A DNA stretch of 64,000 nucleotides from Chondrocystis sp. NIES-4102 (GTDB taxonomy: Bacteria; Cyanobacteriota; Cyanobacteriia; Cyanobacteriales; Xenococcaceae), in contig AP018281.1 of the NCBI GenBank assembly GCA_002368355.1, forward strand, positions 372,001-436,000, in the 5' to 3' direction. The notes under the pieces were generated by a model. It had not been told where the DNA came from, made no database searches, and saw only the letters and a program-made list of their open reading frames with translations. Shown here piece by piece: positions 1 to 10,425 of the stretch. Each line of letters begins with the position of its first letter. Position 1 is the first letter of the stretch. The position numbers were made by a program, and so were the translations under genes.

Positions 1-159
1 GACTATGCCAATAATTGAAAAATATGACCAAATACGACGCATAAGTATATTCCACCTTATATAACTAATTGAAGTGTTTATCTTAAGTTCGGTTGACCAT
101 TATAACTTGAGGTTTGAGGAATATAGGGAATTTCGTTACTTAAAGCCAAATAAATTAAA

Positions 160-705
160 TCAATTCTCCAAACGCGAAAACTTATCAGCAATATCCGAAC
201 CTGTAAAATTAGCTACCCAACCTTCTGGGGTATCAAATAAACGGATGCAAGTAAAACTAGGATTTTCTCCCATATCAAACCAATGAGGAGTATTAGCAGG
301 AACACTAATTAAATCATTTTGTTCACAAAGAACCTCATAAACTTTATCCTGAATATGTAATGTAAATAAACCTTGCCCACGAGTAAAAAAGCGAATTTCA
401 TCATCATCATGGGTATGTTCTGCTAAAAACTTTTGTCTCAATTGTGCCTTTTGAGGATGATCATTATTAAGACTAATCACATCATAGGTTTGATATCCCG
501 TTTCCTCAACCAAACGTTGAATATCCTGTTGATAGGCTGCCAAAATCTCTTCATTACTTGCATTTTCGGCAATTTCCCCAGCAGCAACCCAGCGTTCAAA
601 ACGAATACCCAATTGATTTAATTCATTGGCGATCGCTTCAGGACTACGATATTGGGCGATCGGTGCTTGGGGTTGATTTTCTTCATAAATTGTTAGTAAG
701 CTCAT
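160..705 (-). CDS. mtnD: Acireductone dioxygenase (methionine salvage)
   Basis: Oxidises 1,2-dihydroxy-3-keto-5-methylthiopentene to the keto-acid precursor of methionine (iron form), in the cytoplasm, near the end of the methionine salvage pathway. The 181-aa cupin fold has the family metal signature HTHDDDE near residue 96, followed by the second cupin histidine in PANTPHWFDMG. Length is normal for the family. The start codon at 705 is the ATG of MSLLTIYEEN. No other salvage gene lies beside it. The gene is followed by no recognisable terminator before the window edge, and positions 1-159 hold no gene I can support. Assignment is firm; metal preference cannot be read from sequence. Confidence 0.93.
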   Translation of the reverse strand: MSLLTIYEENQPQAPIAQYRSPEAIANELNQLGIRFERWVAAGEIAENASNEEILAAYQQDIQRLVEETGYQTYDVISLNNDHPQKAQLRQKFLAEHTHDDDEIRFFTRGQGLFTLHIQDKVYEVLCEQNDLISVPANTPHWFDMGENPSFTCIRLFDTPEGWVANFTGSDIADKFSRLEN

Positions 706-720
706 GATTTTTCTCGGTTA

Positions 721-880
721 TAAGTTTAATAAGGTAGTAGGTAGGGGGTAGTAGGTAGTAGGTAGTAGGTAGTGGGTAATCCCACAAGGGGACAATGTAG
801 GTAATAGTCAAAAGGTAAAAAGCTAACAGCTAATAGCTAAAAACTAAAAACTAAAAGCTAAAACATCACCTAATATACCC
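721..880. repeat. Intergenic heptamer arrays plus dispersed 25-bp element
   Basis: Upstream of mtnD lies a TAGTAGG/GTAGGTA heptamer run (about 733-776), one copy of the dispersed element in reverse orientation (777-803, core TAATCCCACAAGGGGACAAT), then an AGCTAAT/AGCTAAA run (about 821-865). The same three repeat types recur together in many other gaps of the window. They fill most of the 222 bp between mtnD and dapL. No protein-coding capacity is evident. Confidence 0.85.
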
Positions 881-927
881 TCGCGCTTCACCTCTACCCA
901 TAATTATTATTTTAGGAAAAATAAAAC

Positions 928-2163
928 CTAAGCTTTAAACTTTTCAGTGATCCGTTTCATAGCCTCATTAACATTATCTCGACTATTAAAAGCAGAGATG
1001 CGGAAATAACCTTCTCCAGCAGCACCAAAACCAGATCCTGGTGTACCTACAACGTTACAGTTAAATAGTAATTTATCAAAGAAATCCCAGCTAGAGAGTC
1101 CTTGAGGGGTTTTTACCCAAACATAAGGAGCGTTTGTACCACCGTATACTTGAATTCCTGCTGCGGTTAATTGCTCTAAGATAATTTTGGCATTTTCTAA
1201 ATAAAAGCCGATTAATTCCTTAATTTGAGCTTGTCCAGCATCACTATAAACTGCTTCTGCGCCCCGTTGAACAATGTAAGATACACCGTTAAATTTAGTA
1301 GATTGACGACGATTCCATAACTGCCAAATCTTAACATCCGAACCATCTGCAGCCTTACCCATTAAATTTTGGGGAACTACTGTAAAGGCGCAGCGTGTAC
1401 CAGTAAAACCAGCATTTTTAGAAAAAGAACGAAACTCGATCGCGCAATCTTTTGCTCCTTCTATCTCATATATGGAGTGGGGTAAACTAGGATCGGTAAT
1501 AAACGCCTCATAAGCTGCATCAAACAGAATTAATGAACCATGTTCTTTGGCGTAATCTACCCAAGCCTGAAGATGTTCTTTAGTAGCGGTAGCCCCTGTA
1601 GGGTTATTAGGAAAGCAAAGATAAATTAAATCTACCTTTTCACTAGGAATTTCGGCGGTAAAGTTATTTTCCGCACTGATGGGAAGATAAACCAAACCAC
1701 CATACTTACCATCCTCACCAGCTTCTCCTGTATGCCCTGCCATGACATTAGTATCAACATATACAGGATAGACAGGATCGGTAACGGCAATTTTATTATC
1801 TTTACCAAAAATATCTAAAATATTACCGCAATCACATTTAGAACCGTCGGAAATAAAGATTTCAGCAGCATCAATATCACAACCGCGATCTTGAAAGTCC
1901 TGTTTGGCAATTTTCTCTCTCAACCAAGCATAACCTTGTTCTGGGCCATAACCTTTAAAACTAGAGCGATCGCCCATTTCTGCCGTTGCTGCAATCATTG
2001 CTTCACGACAGGCTGCGGGTAAGGGTTCGGTAACATCGCCAATTCCTAATTTAATTATTGCTGCATTAGGGTTTTCTGCTGCATAAGCGTTAACTCTTCT
2101 AGCAATTTCTGGAAATAGGTATCCTGCTTTGAGTTTTAGATAATTATCGTTAATTCTGACCAT
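928..2163 (-). CDS. dapL: LL-diaminopimelate aminotransferase
   Basis: PLP-dependent enzyme that converts tetrahydrodipicolinate directly to LL-diaminopimelate in lysine and peptidoglycan precursor synthesis; this route is typical of cyanobacteria and plants. The 411 aa match the family length. The PLP lysine lies in [12 protein letters not shown], and the fold-type I aminotransferase motifs [10 protein letters not shown] and [10 protein letters not shown] are present. Starts at ATG 2163. It stands alone: mtnD downstream is separated by repeats and the 1863-aa surface gene upstream by 125 bp. No sign of damage. Confidence 0.96.
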   Translation of the reverse strand: MVRINDNYLKLKAGYLFPEIARRVNAYAAENPNAAIIKLGIGDVTEPLPAACREAMIAATAEMGDRSSFKGYGPEQGYAWLREKIAKQDFQDRGCDIDAAEIFISDGSKCDCGNILDIFGKDNKIAVTDPVYPVYVDTNVMAGHTGEAGEDGKYGGLVYLPISAENNFTAEIPSEKVDLIYLCFPNNPTGATATKEHLQAWVDYAKEHGSLILFDAAYEAFITDPSLPHSIYEIEGAKDCAIEFRSFSKNAGFTGTRCAFTVVPQNLMGKAADGSDVKIWQLWNRRQSTKFNGVSYIVQRGAEAVYSDAGQAQIKELIGFYLENAKIILEQLTAAGIQVYGGTNAPYVWVKTPQGLSSWDFFDKLLFNCNVVGTPGSGFGAAGEGYFRISAFNSRDNVNEAMKRITEKFKA

Positions 2164-2288
2164 CTAACTTGATTGTTTTTTTTTACATAACCACTTATAA
2201 AGCTTACTGTTATCTGACTAGTTAGAACACAGGTTTTTTATTAATTGATAATCGATAATTAAGAATTAAATCAATATTTGTGCCACAG

Positions 2289-5200
2289 CTATTTTACTTT
2301 GCCACGGAAACGAATAAAACCATAGGAATTAGGCGGTGTGCCTGGGCTAGTAGCTGCTGGAATAGGAGTGTTGAGTTTGATTAATACTGCCCCCGAAACA
2401 TTATTACTACTATTGAGTGGAATTAAATTATTTGGGTTATTGGGGTCGTGCTTTTTGCAAAGATTATTAATAGCAGGATTAGTATTCGGTGGATAAAAAT
2501 CTCCCTGATCATCCCCTAGGGCATTGGATAGATTTACATTGGTAGCAGTTGGTAAACTTGTATCATTTAACCCTAAAGCCATCCCAAAATTAGAACCATA
2601 ACTATTGCTCACAAAGGTCATATTATCTGGAATTACATCACAAATATTAAGATTTCGAGCCAGCGCATTACCATTAGAAAGAAAATAGATAGTATATTCT
2701 ACTTCATCCCCAGGCTTGACATTACCCACCTCAATTTGTCCGCTCAGATAAAGATCGTCATTATTGGGCCAGTTAGCATGATTATCATTTGTAGTACCAG
2801 GATCATCAACAAAACCATTAAATTTGATGGCAGTGGTTTGACCTGGATTAATGGCGGTAATACGTTTTACTAAGAGAACATTAGGATTTGGAGGAGTGGC
2901 GATCGCAATTTGATAATCTTCCACCTCTCCATTAGTTGCTGCACCCCCAGGGGTATTATTAGTAACTGCACTATCAGTAGTTAAACGAAAACGAGCATAA
3001 GTATTACCTGCTTGCCCTGCCAAATTAATTCCATTCCAGGTTAAATCTGCTGTAGGATTACCATTATTAGTACTAGCGTTTACTGTAGCACTGGCATATT
3101 CATTAGCATCGAACTTACCATTTTTATTAAAATCAATCCAACCATGAAGGGTTGCAGTTTGTGTTGTGCTATTGGTTACCCTGATGTTACTAGCTGGAAT
3201 AGTATAACTAGTCGCACCTGTGCCTAAACTTGGGATAGTTAACCCATCCTCATCATCACCATTACCAGGACTAGCAGTAGTGTCATCATCCGTGGCATTA
3301 CTATTATTATCAACACCATCAACAAAACCATTAGCATCAGTATCAGGACTTGTCGCACCTAAAAATAGATTTGCTGAAATGGCATGATTTGCACCTATGG
3401 GATTGGTATTACTATTATTATTAGCAATGTTATCTGTTCCATAGGTATCTGGCGCATCCCCAAAGTCAGCAGGACATAGATTTCTTAAGAAAGCATTGGT
3501 ATATTGATCTTTAAGAGAACTGTAATCAGTGATAGGCAGAAAGTCAGCATCTGCGATATTTGAGCCATTATAAGTTACGGTATTTGAACCATCAGTAATG
3601 CCCGCAAAGCCACTACCGACACCTATCTCTATCCCTATCCCATAGATATGCGCTCCAGCATTCTTAAATTGTGCAGCTAGCCCATCAGGATTATTTCCAC
3701 TGTTGTTTGGTCCATCAGTAAAGAAAAATACCACATTCGGCTTGTTTACTCCCAAATTAAGTCCTGCTTGAAAACCTTTATCCCAATGTGTACCACTTCC
3801 ATCAACACCATAGTTATTATTTAGAGCGGTTTGAAAACTAGTTAAATTGGCAGCAGTAATATTTGTATAGTTAATAACAGTTCTGCTAAGACCATCAAAG
3901 CCTACTATAGCAGCCTGTCCAGTGAGGTTTTTGGCAACAAAGTCATAGAGAGTAGCCATAACTGCTTCTCGCTGCTGTATAAGTTCAGTAGTGGTAACAG
4001 AACTAGAGTCGTCGAGAATAAATAATAAATTGCGAGAAGAGGCTGTACAAAAATTGGTCGCCAGACTAGGGTTAGATTTAAAGCCAATGGTAATGGGATA
4101 ATCTTCCACCTCTCCATTAGTTGCTGTGCCGACAGAAGCAGGATCACGAGTAGTAGCAGTAGCCGAGGCGGTAGTTAGGTTATTTGTAGTTAAGCGTATC
4201 CTGATATAACTATTACCACTAACAACATTTGCACCAGTACTATTAAGATTATTCCAAGTTAAAGTTACAGTGCCGTTACTGCCTGTAGGTACTTTGCCAT
4301 TGCTATCGAGGGTGATAGTACCATTACTTACAACCGCTCTTTCATCCCCATCAAATTTCCCGTCACGGTCAAAATCAAACCAAGCATAAACATTAGCTGG
4401 GCTACCTGTAGTATTGCTCACTGTAGCCGTTAGACTATAGCTAGTCGCAGCATTATCTAAGCTTGGGAAACTGCTAATACCATCCTCATCATCAGGTGTC
4501 CTTACCACAATATCATCCCCTGTACCATCTAGGGGAGTTGCAGCATTAGTTTCCGCATCAGGCGCATTTGCACCCAATTTTAAGGTATTGATAATTACAT
4601 GATTTGCCCCAATTCCCTCGCCGTTATTATCAGTGTTATCTGTACCATAGGTATCGGGTGCATCACCATAGTCATAATTCGGTGCAGCTATGGGTATGAG
4701 ATAATCTTCCACCTCTCCATTATCAGTACTCATCGAAGCCCCCGTAGCAGATTCGACAGTAGCTTTAACCTGACCTAAACGAAAGCGAGCATAGGTATTA
4801 CCGCTTGTCATGCCAGTGGGAGTGGTAAAAGTTACCGAAAAGGTTCGAGGATTGGTAGTACTTGTCGGTATGGTTACAGTTGCGGATTTTTCGTTACTAT
4901 CATCAAAATCACCATCTCGATTGAAATCTATATAACCCACTAAATAAGCATCAATTAAAGGAACATTGTTCTGCACGCTCACAGGCACAGTATAGGTTTG
5001 ATTAGCTAAAGTAGTTAGGGTGGGGAAACTGCTTACCCCATCTTCATCATCAGGTGTCCCTGTAGTGTCATCGGCAGTAGCAGCACTATTTTGTAAACTA
5101 CCATCATCGGTATCAATATTAGTGCCTAAGCTGAGAACTTGACCTGCTACATTAATCATCACCTGGGCTGCACCATTATCAGTGATAGTAGTTTGATAAT

Positions 5201-7880
5201 TACCTGTTCCTGTCCCAACACCAGTATCGGGAGCATCACCATAATCATAAATTGGCACAGAGATAGTTACTGGATAATCTTCCACCTCTCCATTGCTAGC
5301 ATTACCAATAGAACGCTCATCTTGAGCAGATGTGTTAGTATCATCCACCAAAGCACTATTAGTTATACGGAAACGCGCATGACTATTGCCAGGAAGAGTG
5401 CCAACAGGTACAGCCCAATTGAGATTCGCACTAGTTGCACCACTAGCAACGCTTGCAGTTCTATATTCTGTTGCTTCAAATTTACCATTTCGATTAAAGT
5501 CAATCCAGCCGTGTAAGGTGGCATTACCACCACTAGTATTATTTAAAGGCACAGTTAGATTATAATTGCCGACGGTGGGGACTTTGGCAAGGGAGGCAAA
5601 AGCATCTTCATCATCGGGGACACCATTACTATCATCCCCTGACGCGGATGCACCGTTATCTGTGCCTAATTGGGTAGATGTTTCCGTGTCTGGTTTAACG
5701 CTACCTAAATATATCGTTGGTGTGGTGGGAACATTATGTATAGCATCACCAAAAGTACTTGGGGCATCACCATAATCAACTTCTAAAATCGTCAACTTGT
5801 AATCTTCAATTTCTCCATCTCGTCCGCCTCCTTGAAAGTCGCTAGCTGTGAGAGGATCTATATTTAAACGAAACCGAGCATATACATCGCCAACGACTAA
5901 ACCACTCAAATTATTCCAAGTTAAAGTAACAGTACCATTAGTATTGTTTGGAACAGATTGTACAACGCCTTCACTAGACTGAAATTTTCCATCTTTATTA
6001 AAGTCAATCCAACCCCCTAAAGAAGCTGCTGCACCCGTTATATTTTTAACTGCCACATTAACGGAATAAGTTGTTGCATTATTTATTAATGGGTTGAAAT
6101 TGCTTACCCCATCTTCATCATCTGGGGTTGTACCATTAAGATCATCAGCATCTGCATTGACAGAGGGTTGACCGTCAGTATCAGAGTCTGGAGGGTTTAC
6201 CCCTAGGTGGAGATTAGAGTTAGTTATGTGGCTACCAGGAGTTCCTCCTACTGTAATATCTTTGTTTGTGCCGTAAGTATCGGGTGCATCGCCAAAATCA
6301 TTAGCGTCGGAGTTGGCGATAATTGCGTTAGTTGTTTGAGATTGCGGAGTACCAAAAACCCAAGTATCAATGAAGTTATTATCCCCAATACTACCTGTTG
6401 CAAAGTTTCCCCAAGTATGTGTTCCAGCAGCAGTTCCAGAAAGACCTCCCACTAAGTTTTTTGTTGCACCAGTTGGAGTGGTAATCTTGGTATCGTCCCA
6501 GAAATTTAAAACAGCCGACCTCGATCCACTATTCCATTTCCAAATAGATAGCCCGTCATTTATACCACCACCACTTGTTTCAGCATCAAAGGTGACAAAG
6601 TGATATTCACCTAACCCAACAGTAATGTCGACGGGATAAGTACCAGCCGTTAATACCGCATTATTATCTCCTCTGCCATCCCAAGCTACAGAATTTGCAC
6701 CTGCAGTGCTTGAACCAAATAAGACTCGATCGCCCGCTCCAAAACTACCATCTTTGTTCGTATCTATAACGATTTTATATGTACCAGCTACGTCGGAATT
6801 GAATTTGAAAAACCCTGAATCTTGAACACCAGTACTTGTTGTGGGAGAAATAGTATTGTCTTCCCCTGCATTATCAATGAAGCTTATGTTGGAGACTACG
6901 GGAGGTGCAGGCTCTGGGAGAACGGGAGCAATAAAAGATGATGTATTTGGTGGAGAGAGATAAATGGGATATTTTTTAGTGTAAGCCCCCCCACCACCTG
7001 GTAAACTTCCCCGTGAATTGGGAGCATTAAGACCAATTTCATTGGCAATAATTTCATGTCTTTGAGGGGCAAACCTATTTAAATCTAGTTGCCAAATAAA
7101 CTCAGTATTTGTCCGTCCGCCTGGTGTTCTAATATATAAATTTGCATCATAGCCACCTGCAGCTAAAAAAGTGTTGCCTGCATTAAATCCCCAACTATCA
7201 GCCCACAGTTGACCGTTATTTGCACTTGGATTAGGATTAGTTGAGGTGTTAGGTGTTACAGTGATATCAAAATATGTGAAAACATTATGACCTGTAGTTG
7301 TGCCTCCTGTAAGAGGATTAACATAAGTACTACTATCGTTTAAGGTGTCATTGTGCAGACGAATTTCATAAGTGCCAGCTTCAGGAGCAATAAAACGAAC
7401 TGGATTAGTAAGATTTCCTCCAGGTTGAGTTGGTTTGGTATTATTATTACAAATCGTCGTTAGAGTAGAGGTTCTGGCATTTCCATTTAATAACTGCCAT
7501 GCTCCTGCCCCCCCAGCAGAGGCAGCACTAAAAGCACCAGGAGAACCAGCAGCTACTTGAGTTGTATAGTTAATTTCAGTTCCTGAGGGGCGGAAAACCT
7601 CTATCCCAAGATCATCTGTGGTGTTCCAGCCACAAAGTGAGATGTTAATAACCTGATTGGCGTTTTCAACATTGACCTTAATAGGTCTTGGTCCTTGATT
7701 TCCTTGCAAAAAGGTGTTTGTAGCACTGTATTCAAACAAATAAACGTTAAGTCCGTTAGTACCAATACCGAGTTGCTGAGATCCCTCGCTTAACGCAGGA
7801 AGGGTATAACCTAATGATGCAAATAGAATTAAACCAAAATGAAGAGATGCTTTTTTATAAATACTTAGCTGATTGTTCAT
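2289..7880 (-). CDS. Giant exported GEVED/von Willebrand A surface protein
   Basis: A 1863-aa secreted protein. Residues 1-31 form a signal peptide (basic start, hydrophobic core, PALS cleavage region). About residues 330-440 look like a FlgD/Ig-type module (GTYKIVIDTNKDG, VAWDGRGDNN). Five GEVED modules follow, each opening with DxGDAPxT and closing with GEVEDY or GEIEDY: about 527-690, 702-865, 878-1057, 1070-1257 and 1473-1652. A von Willebrand A domain sits between modules 4 and 5 (about 1285-1466) with an intact MIDAS start, LDDSSS. The C-terminal 170 residues resemble DUF11 (VKPGDEVEYTIYF). Modules contain acidic calcium-type loops (DFNKDGKF and similar). No sortase motif or outer-membrane anchor is visible. 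Last gene of a co-oriented surface-protein cluster; function inferred as adhesion or cell-surface matrix. Confidence 0.85.
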   Translation of the reverse strand: MNNQLSIYKKASLHFGLILFASLGYTLPALSEGSQQLGIGTNGLNVYLFEYSATNTFLQGNQGPRPIKVNVENANQVINISLCGWNTTDDLGIEVFRPSGTEINYTTQVAAGSPGAFSAASAGGAGAWQLLNGNARTSTLTTICNNNTKPTQPGGNLTNPVRFIAPEAGTYEIRLHNDTLNDSSTYVNPLTGGTTTGHNVFTYFDITVTPNTSTNPNPSANNGQLWADSWGFNAGNTFLAAGGYDANLYIRTPGGRTNTEFIWQLDLNRFAPQRHEIIANEIGLNAPNSRGSLPGGGGAYTKKYPIYLSPPNTSSFIAPVLPEPAPPVVSNISFIDNAGEDNTISPTTSTGVQDSGFFKFNSDVAGTYKIVIDTNKDGSFGAGDRVLFGSSTAGANSVAWDGRGDNNAVLTAGTYPVDITVGLGEYHFVTFDAETSGGGINDGLSIWKWNSGSRSAVLNFWDDTKITTPTGATKNLVGGLSGTAAGTHTWGNFATGSIGDNNFIDTWVFGTPQSQTTNAIIANSDANDFGDAPDTYGTNKDITVGGTPGSHITNSNLHLGVNPPDSDTDGQPSVNADADDLNGTTPDDEDGVSNFNPLINNATTYSVNVAVKNITGAAASLGGWIDFNKDGKFQSSEGVVQSVPNNTNGTVTLTWNNLSGLVVGDVYARFRLNIDPLTASDFQGGGRDGEIEDYKLTILEVDYGDAPSTFGDAIHNVPTTPTIYLGSVKPDTETSTQLGTDNGASASGDDSNGVPDDEDAFASLAKVPTVGNYNLTVPLNNTSGGNATLHGWIDFNRNGKFEATEYRTASVASGATSANLNWAVPVGTLPGNSHARFRITNSALVDDTNTSAQDERSIGNASNGEVEDYPVTISVPIYDYGDAPDTGVGTGTGNYQTTITDNGAAQVMINVAGQVLSLGTNIDTDDGSLQNSAATADDTTGTPDDEDGVSSFPTLTTLANQTYTVPVSVQNNVPLIDAYLVGYIDFNRDGDFDDSNEKSATVTIPTSTTNPRTFSVTFTTPTGMTSGNTYARFRLGQVKATVESATGASMSTDNGEVEDYLIPIAAPNYDYGDAPDTYGTDNTDNNGEGIGANHVIINTLKLGANAPDAETNAATPLDGTGDDIVVRTPDDEDGISSFPSLDNAATSYSLTATVSNTTGSPANVYAWFDFDRDGKFDGDERAVVSNGTITLDSNGKVPTGSNGTVTLTWNNLNSTGANVVSGNSYIRIRLTTNNLTTASATATTRDPASVGTATNGEVEDYPITIGFKSNPSLATNFCTASSRNLLFILDDSSSVTTTELIQQREAVMATLYDFVAKNLTGQAAIVGFDGLSRTVINYTNITAANLTSFQTALNNNYGVDGSGTHWDKGFQAGLNLGVNKPNVVFFFTDGPNNSGNNPDGLAAQFKNAGAHIYGIGIEIGVGSGFAGITDGSNTVTYNGSNIADADFLPITDYSSLKDQYTNAFLRNLCPADFGDAPDTYGTDNIANNNSNTNPIGANHAISANLFLGATSPDTDANGFVDGVDNNSNATDDDTTASPGNGDDEDGLTIPSLGTGATSYTIPASNIRVTNSTTQTATLHGWIDFNKNGKFDANEYASATVNASTNNGNPTADLTWNGINLAGQAGNTYARFRLTTDSAVTNNTPGGAATNGEVEDYQIAIATPPNPNVLLVKRITAINPGQTTAIKFNGFVDDPGTTNDNHANWPNNDDLYLSGQIEVGNVKPGDEVEYTIYFLSNGNALARNLNICDVIPDNMTFVSNSYGSNFGMALGLNDTSLPTATNVNLSNALGDDQGDFYPPNTNPAINNLCKKHDPNNPNNLIPLNSSNNVSGAVLIKLNTPIPAATSPGTPPNSYGFIRFRGKVK

Positions 7881-8130
7881 GGTCTATCTCAACTAATGTG
7901 TTGTAGGGTTAGGAGGGTAAATTTGAGGCATAGGAAACCAAAGCAAGGTGATTTGAATGATCTGCGCTTTTTTTTTAAAACATCTTGTAAACTTCTATTT
8001 AACTGACGTTTTTTAGCTATTTTTCGCGGTATTTGCCAAAAATTCATAAGGATTTAATAATTGATTTGTTATGCTCTCAAGTTTTTAGAAGGAACTATTA
8101 GGAATCAAAGATAGTTTTTATGTACTGTAT

Positions 8131-10263
8131 TTATCGTTCTATTTGTAAATCGTCATGCTGCTTTTCAAAAATGATGTCTATTCCCCGAAGATCTCTGAAA
8201 ATTATTTCTACTCGGCGGTTGTAGGCATGGTCAACGATAGTATTCCCAGGTTTTTCTAACTTTAATTCTCCTAAAGGCAAGATGGATATTCTGGCTGGAT
8301 CTACTCCCTGGCGTAATAGGTAGTTGCGGGTGGCATCTGCACGGCTACGGCTTAGATCTAAGTTGTATTGGTTACTCGCACGGGAGTCTGTATGTCCCTG
8401 TATTTCTATGGTGATATAGGGATATTTTTGTAAGACAGTGATTATTTGGTTTAATACTTCGGCACTCTTGGGGGCAATGGTGGCTTGATCTAAGGCAAAG
8501 TGTATATTACGGGGTATGTTTAAGGTAATGGGTTCTAGTGTGGGTTTTATTTCTGGTTGAATAGGGAGTTTGGGTGTTTTGGCAATGGGTTTGGTGGTGC
8601 AGGTGGGTAGGGTGAGGGAAGGAGAAATGGTGGTTTTGCTGGGGTTTAAAGCACGGATGGTTGCATTAAAAGCTGGTTCTGATGTACCGTAGTCTGGTTT
8701 AGTAGCGATCGCGCTTATAATCATTCCAGGTGTAAGATTGTTTAAGGTAAAGCTAAATTTCCCTGTTTTATCGGCAACTGTTTCTCTTACAGGTTCACTT
8801 AAGGGTCCATAGTTTTTACTTTGGCTAGCTAGCGGGCTTTGTTCACTAGCTTTTTTCGGAATGCCTAAGTTAACTCGATATAAAGTTATGGTTGCGCCAG
8901 GATCAGCAATGCCATCGATATTTACTTTGCCATCTATAAGATAAAAGTCTTGACTAAGAAACTCAGGGGCATTAATTGATTTATTAGCAGTATCCCGTTG
9001 ACGGTTACGAGAATTACGCGGTGGGTTAACGCCATCTCCTATTTGATAAAATACTCTACCGTCTCTATCTCTGGTATTTAAATCAATACTTAAACCTTCT
9101 AAATCATTAAAAGTATTACCCGTAATTAAATTTCTCTCACTTTGGGGATAAGCTGTAATTGTTACCCCTGTTCCCCTTTGCCAACTAATCTGATTATTAA
9201 TTACTTGATGATCGTTACCAATAAGATATACTGCTGCGCTAGGAACTCGACGACCATTAAACTTAATTGTATTGCGCTTAATAGTAATTGCACCTTCGGG
9301 TTTAAATAGATAAACACCACTGCCATCATTACCACAAATTAAATTATCACTAATTACACTATCTTGAATTTGCCCTTCTAAATAAATAGCGTGGGGCATC
9401 CCCTGTAAACCATTACCTACAATAATATTTTCCTTAATTTGCGTCTTTTTAGCCGTCAGGGAAGTTAAGATAGCACTACCATTGTGTTGCTCAATACGGT
9501 TGTGGGTGATCTTAGTATTGACTCCATCAAATACCCAAACCCCAAAACTCGAAGCACTACTACTAAAAGATTCATCCGTCGGCAAACCCAACCAATTATC
9601 AACAATTTCCACGTCTTGTGGTGGATGGGTGGGCATCAAACCTGCTACATCTTCCCCCACAGGTAAACTAGAACCTATAATAATATCTGCGCCTGGGGTA
9701 TTATCAGTTGGTGTATGAGGCTGACTAAAACCATAAATACTCAAACCTTTTACCTTAATGCGATCGCCCGCAATGGTTAAACCTCGCAAGATTTTTCCTT
9801 CGGCGACTGTCAAACTAACTACAGGAATAGCTATCGGTATCTCCAATGTCGCAACCTTCTTGGAGTCATAATTAGGATGGGTTGTACCATCAATAACTAA
9901 CCCAGGACTAAATAAAGGAGGTAGAGTATCTTGTAACTTAATGGTGACTGGTGTATTAAAATAAAACTCAATACGAGAAGCGTTAGGCGGTTCAATGATA
10001 GTAACTTGTTGTTGTTCAACAATACTCAAATCCGATAAAGCCAAAGTATTATTTACTAAACCAATAGCCTCTCTAAAAGTTAAAAACTGATCACTTTCAA
10101 TAGTATCGCGATCGCTATTTACTACAACTCGATAGGATTTAAAACTAGTTTTAGTTATTGATGCAGCACTTACACTCAAACCAATTACCACACTACCCAG
10201 AGTTAAAACCGTTAACAAAATGGATATTAAGTTGTGTTTGTTTCTATCTCTGTTAATGTTCAT
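8131..10263 (-). CDS. Parallel beta-helix protein with C-terminal OmpA domain
   Basis: A 710-aa envelope protein. Residues 1-33 are a signal peptide. About 95-400 read as a right-handed parallel beta-helix, with repeated N/I ladder segments such as NRIEQHNGSAI, NLICGNDGSGVYL and NTIKFNGRR. A proline-rich linker precedes an OmpA/MotB peptidoglycan-binding domain at about 588-695, with the conserved QGHTDSRASNQYNLDLSRSR core containing the Asp and Arg that contact diaminopimelate. The OmpA domain implies anchoring to the cell wall from the periplasmic or outer-membrane side. It lies between the giant GEVED gene and the beta-barrel gene on the same strand, 156 bp after the latter, and probably serves the same surface system. 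The ligand of the beta-helix is unknown. Confidence 0.8.
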   Translation of the reverse strand: MNINRDRNKHNLISILLTVLTLGSVVIGLSVSAASITKTSFKSYRVVVNSDRDTIESDQFLTFREAIGLVNNTLALSDLSIVEQQQVTIIEPPNASRIEFYFNTPVTIKLQDTLPPLFSPGLVIDGTTHPNYDSKKVATLEIPIAIPVVSLTVAEGKILRGLTIAGDRIKVKGLSIYGFSQPHTPTDNTPGADIIIGSSLPVGEDVAGLMPTHPPQDVEIVDNWLGLPTDESFSSSASSFGVWVFDGVNTKITHNRIEQHNGSAILTSLTAKKTQIKENIIVGNGLQGMPHAIYLEGQIQDSVISDNLICGNDGSGVYLFKPEGAITIKRNTIKFNGRRVPSAAVYLIGNDHQVINNQISWQRGTGVTITAYPQSERNLITGNTFNDLEGLSIDLNTRDRDGRVFYQIGDGVNPPRNSRNRQRDTANKSINAPEFLSQDFYLIDGKVNIDGIADPGATITLYRVNLGIPKKASEQSPLASQSKNYGPLSEPVRETVADKTGKFSFTLNNLTPGMIISAIATKPDYGTSEPAFNATIRALNPSKTTISPSLTLPTCTTKPIAKTPKLPIQPEIKPTLEPITLNIPRNIHFALDQATIAPKSAEVLNQIITVLQKYPYITIEIQGHTDSRASNQYNLDLSRSRADATRNYLLRQGVDPARISILPLGELKLEKPGNTIVDHAYNRRVEIIFRDLRGIDIIFEKQHDDLQIER

Positions 10264-10327
10264 TTAATTAATTGTTAGTTTTTACCTTTATGCCGTTTGT
10301 CGCTTGTAGACTTCGATTGCGGGCGAT

Positions 10328-10425
10328 CGCTTTTAGCTGTTAGCCATTAGCTGTTAGCTTTTAGCTTTATTTACTACCTACTACTTACTACCTATTACCT
10401 ACATTGTCCCCTTGTGGGATTACCT
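10328..10425. repeat. Heptamer arrays and dispersed element overlapping a gene end
   Basis: An AGCTGTT/AGCTTTT run (about 10333-10366), a TACCTAC-type run (about 10370-10400) and a copy of the dispersed element (10401-10425) lie between the beta-barrel gene and the OmpA-domain gene. The stop codon of the beta-barrel gene (complement of 10420-10422) is supplied by the TTA inside the dispersed element, so the coding region ends within a repeat. Confidence 0.85.

Noticed and set aside
74-286. Plus-strand 70-codon frame at the window start
   Set aside because: It overlaps mtnD antisense and has no family resemblance.
5139-5516. Plus-strand open frame opposite the giant GEVED gene
   Set aside because: Shadow of a long low-stop coding region; no ribosome-binding site and a biased composition mirroring the other strand.
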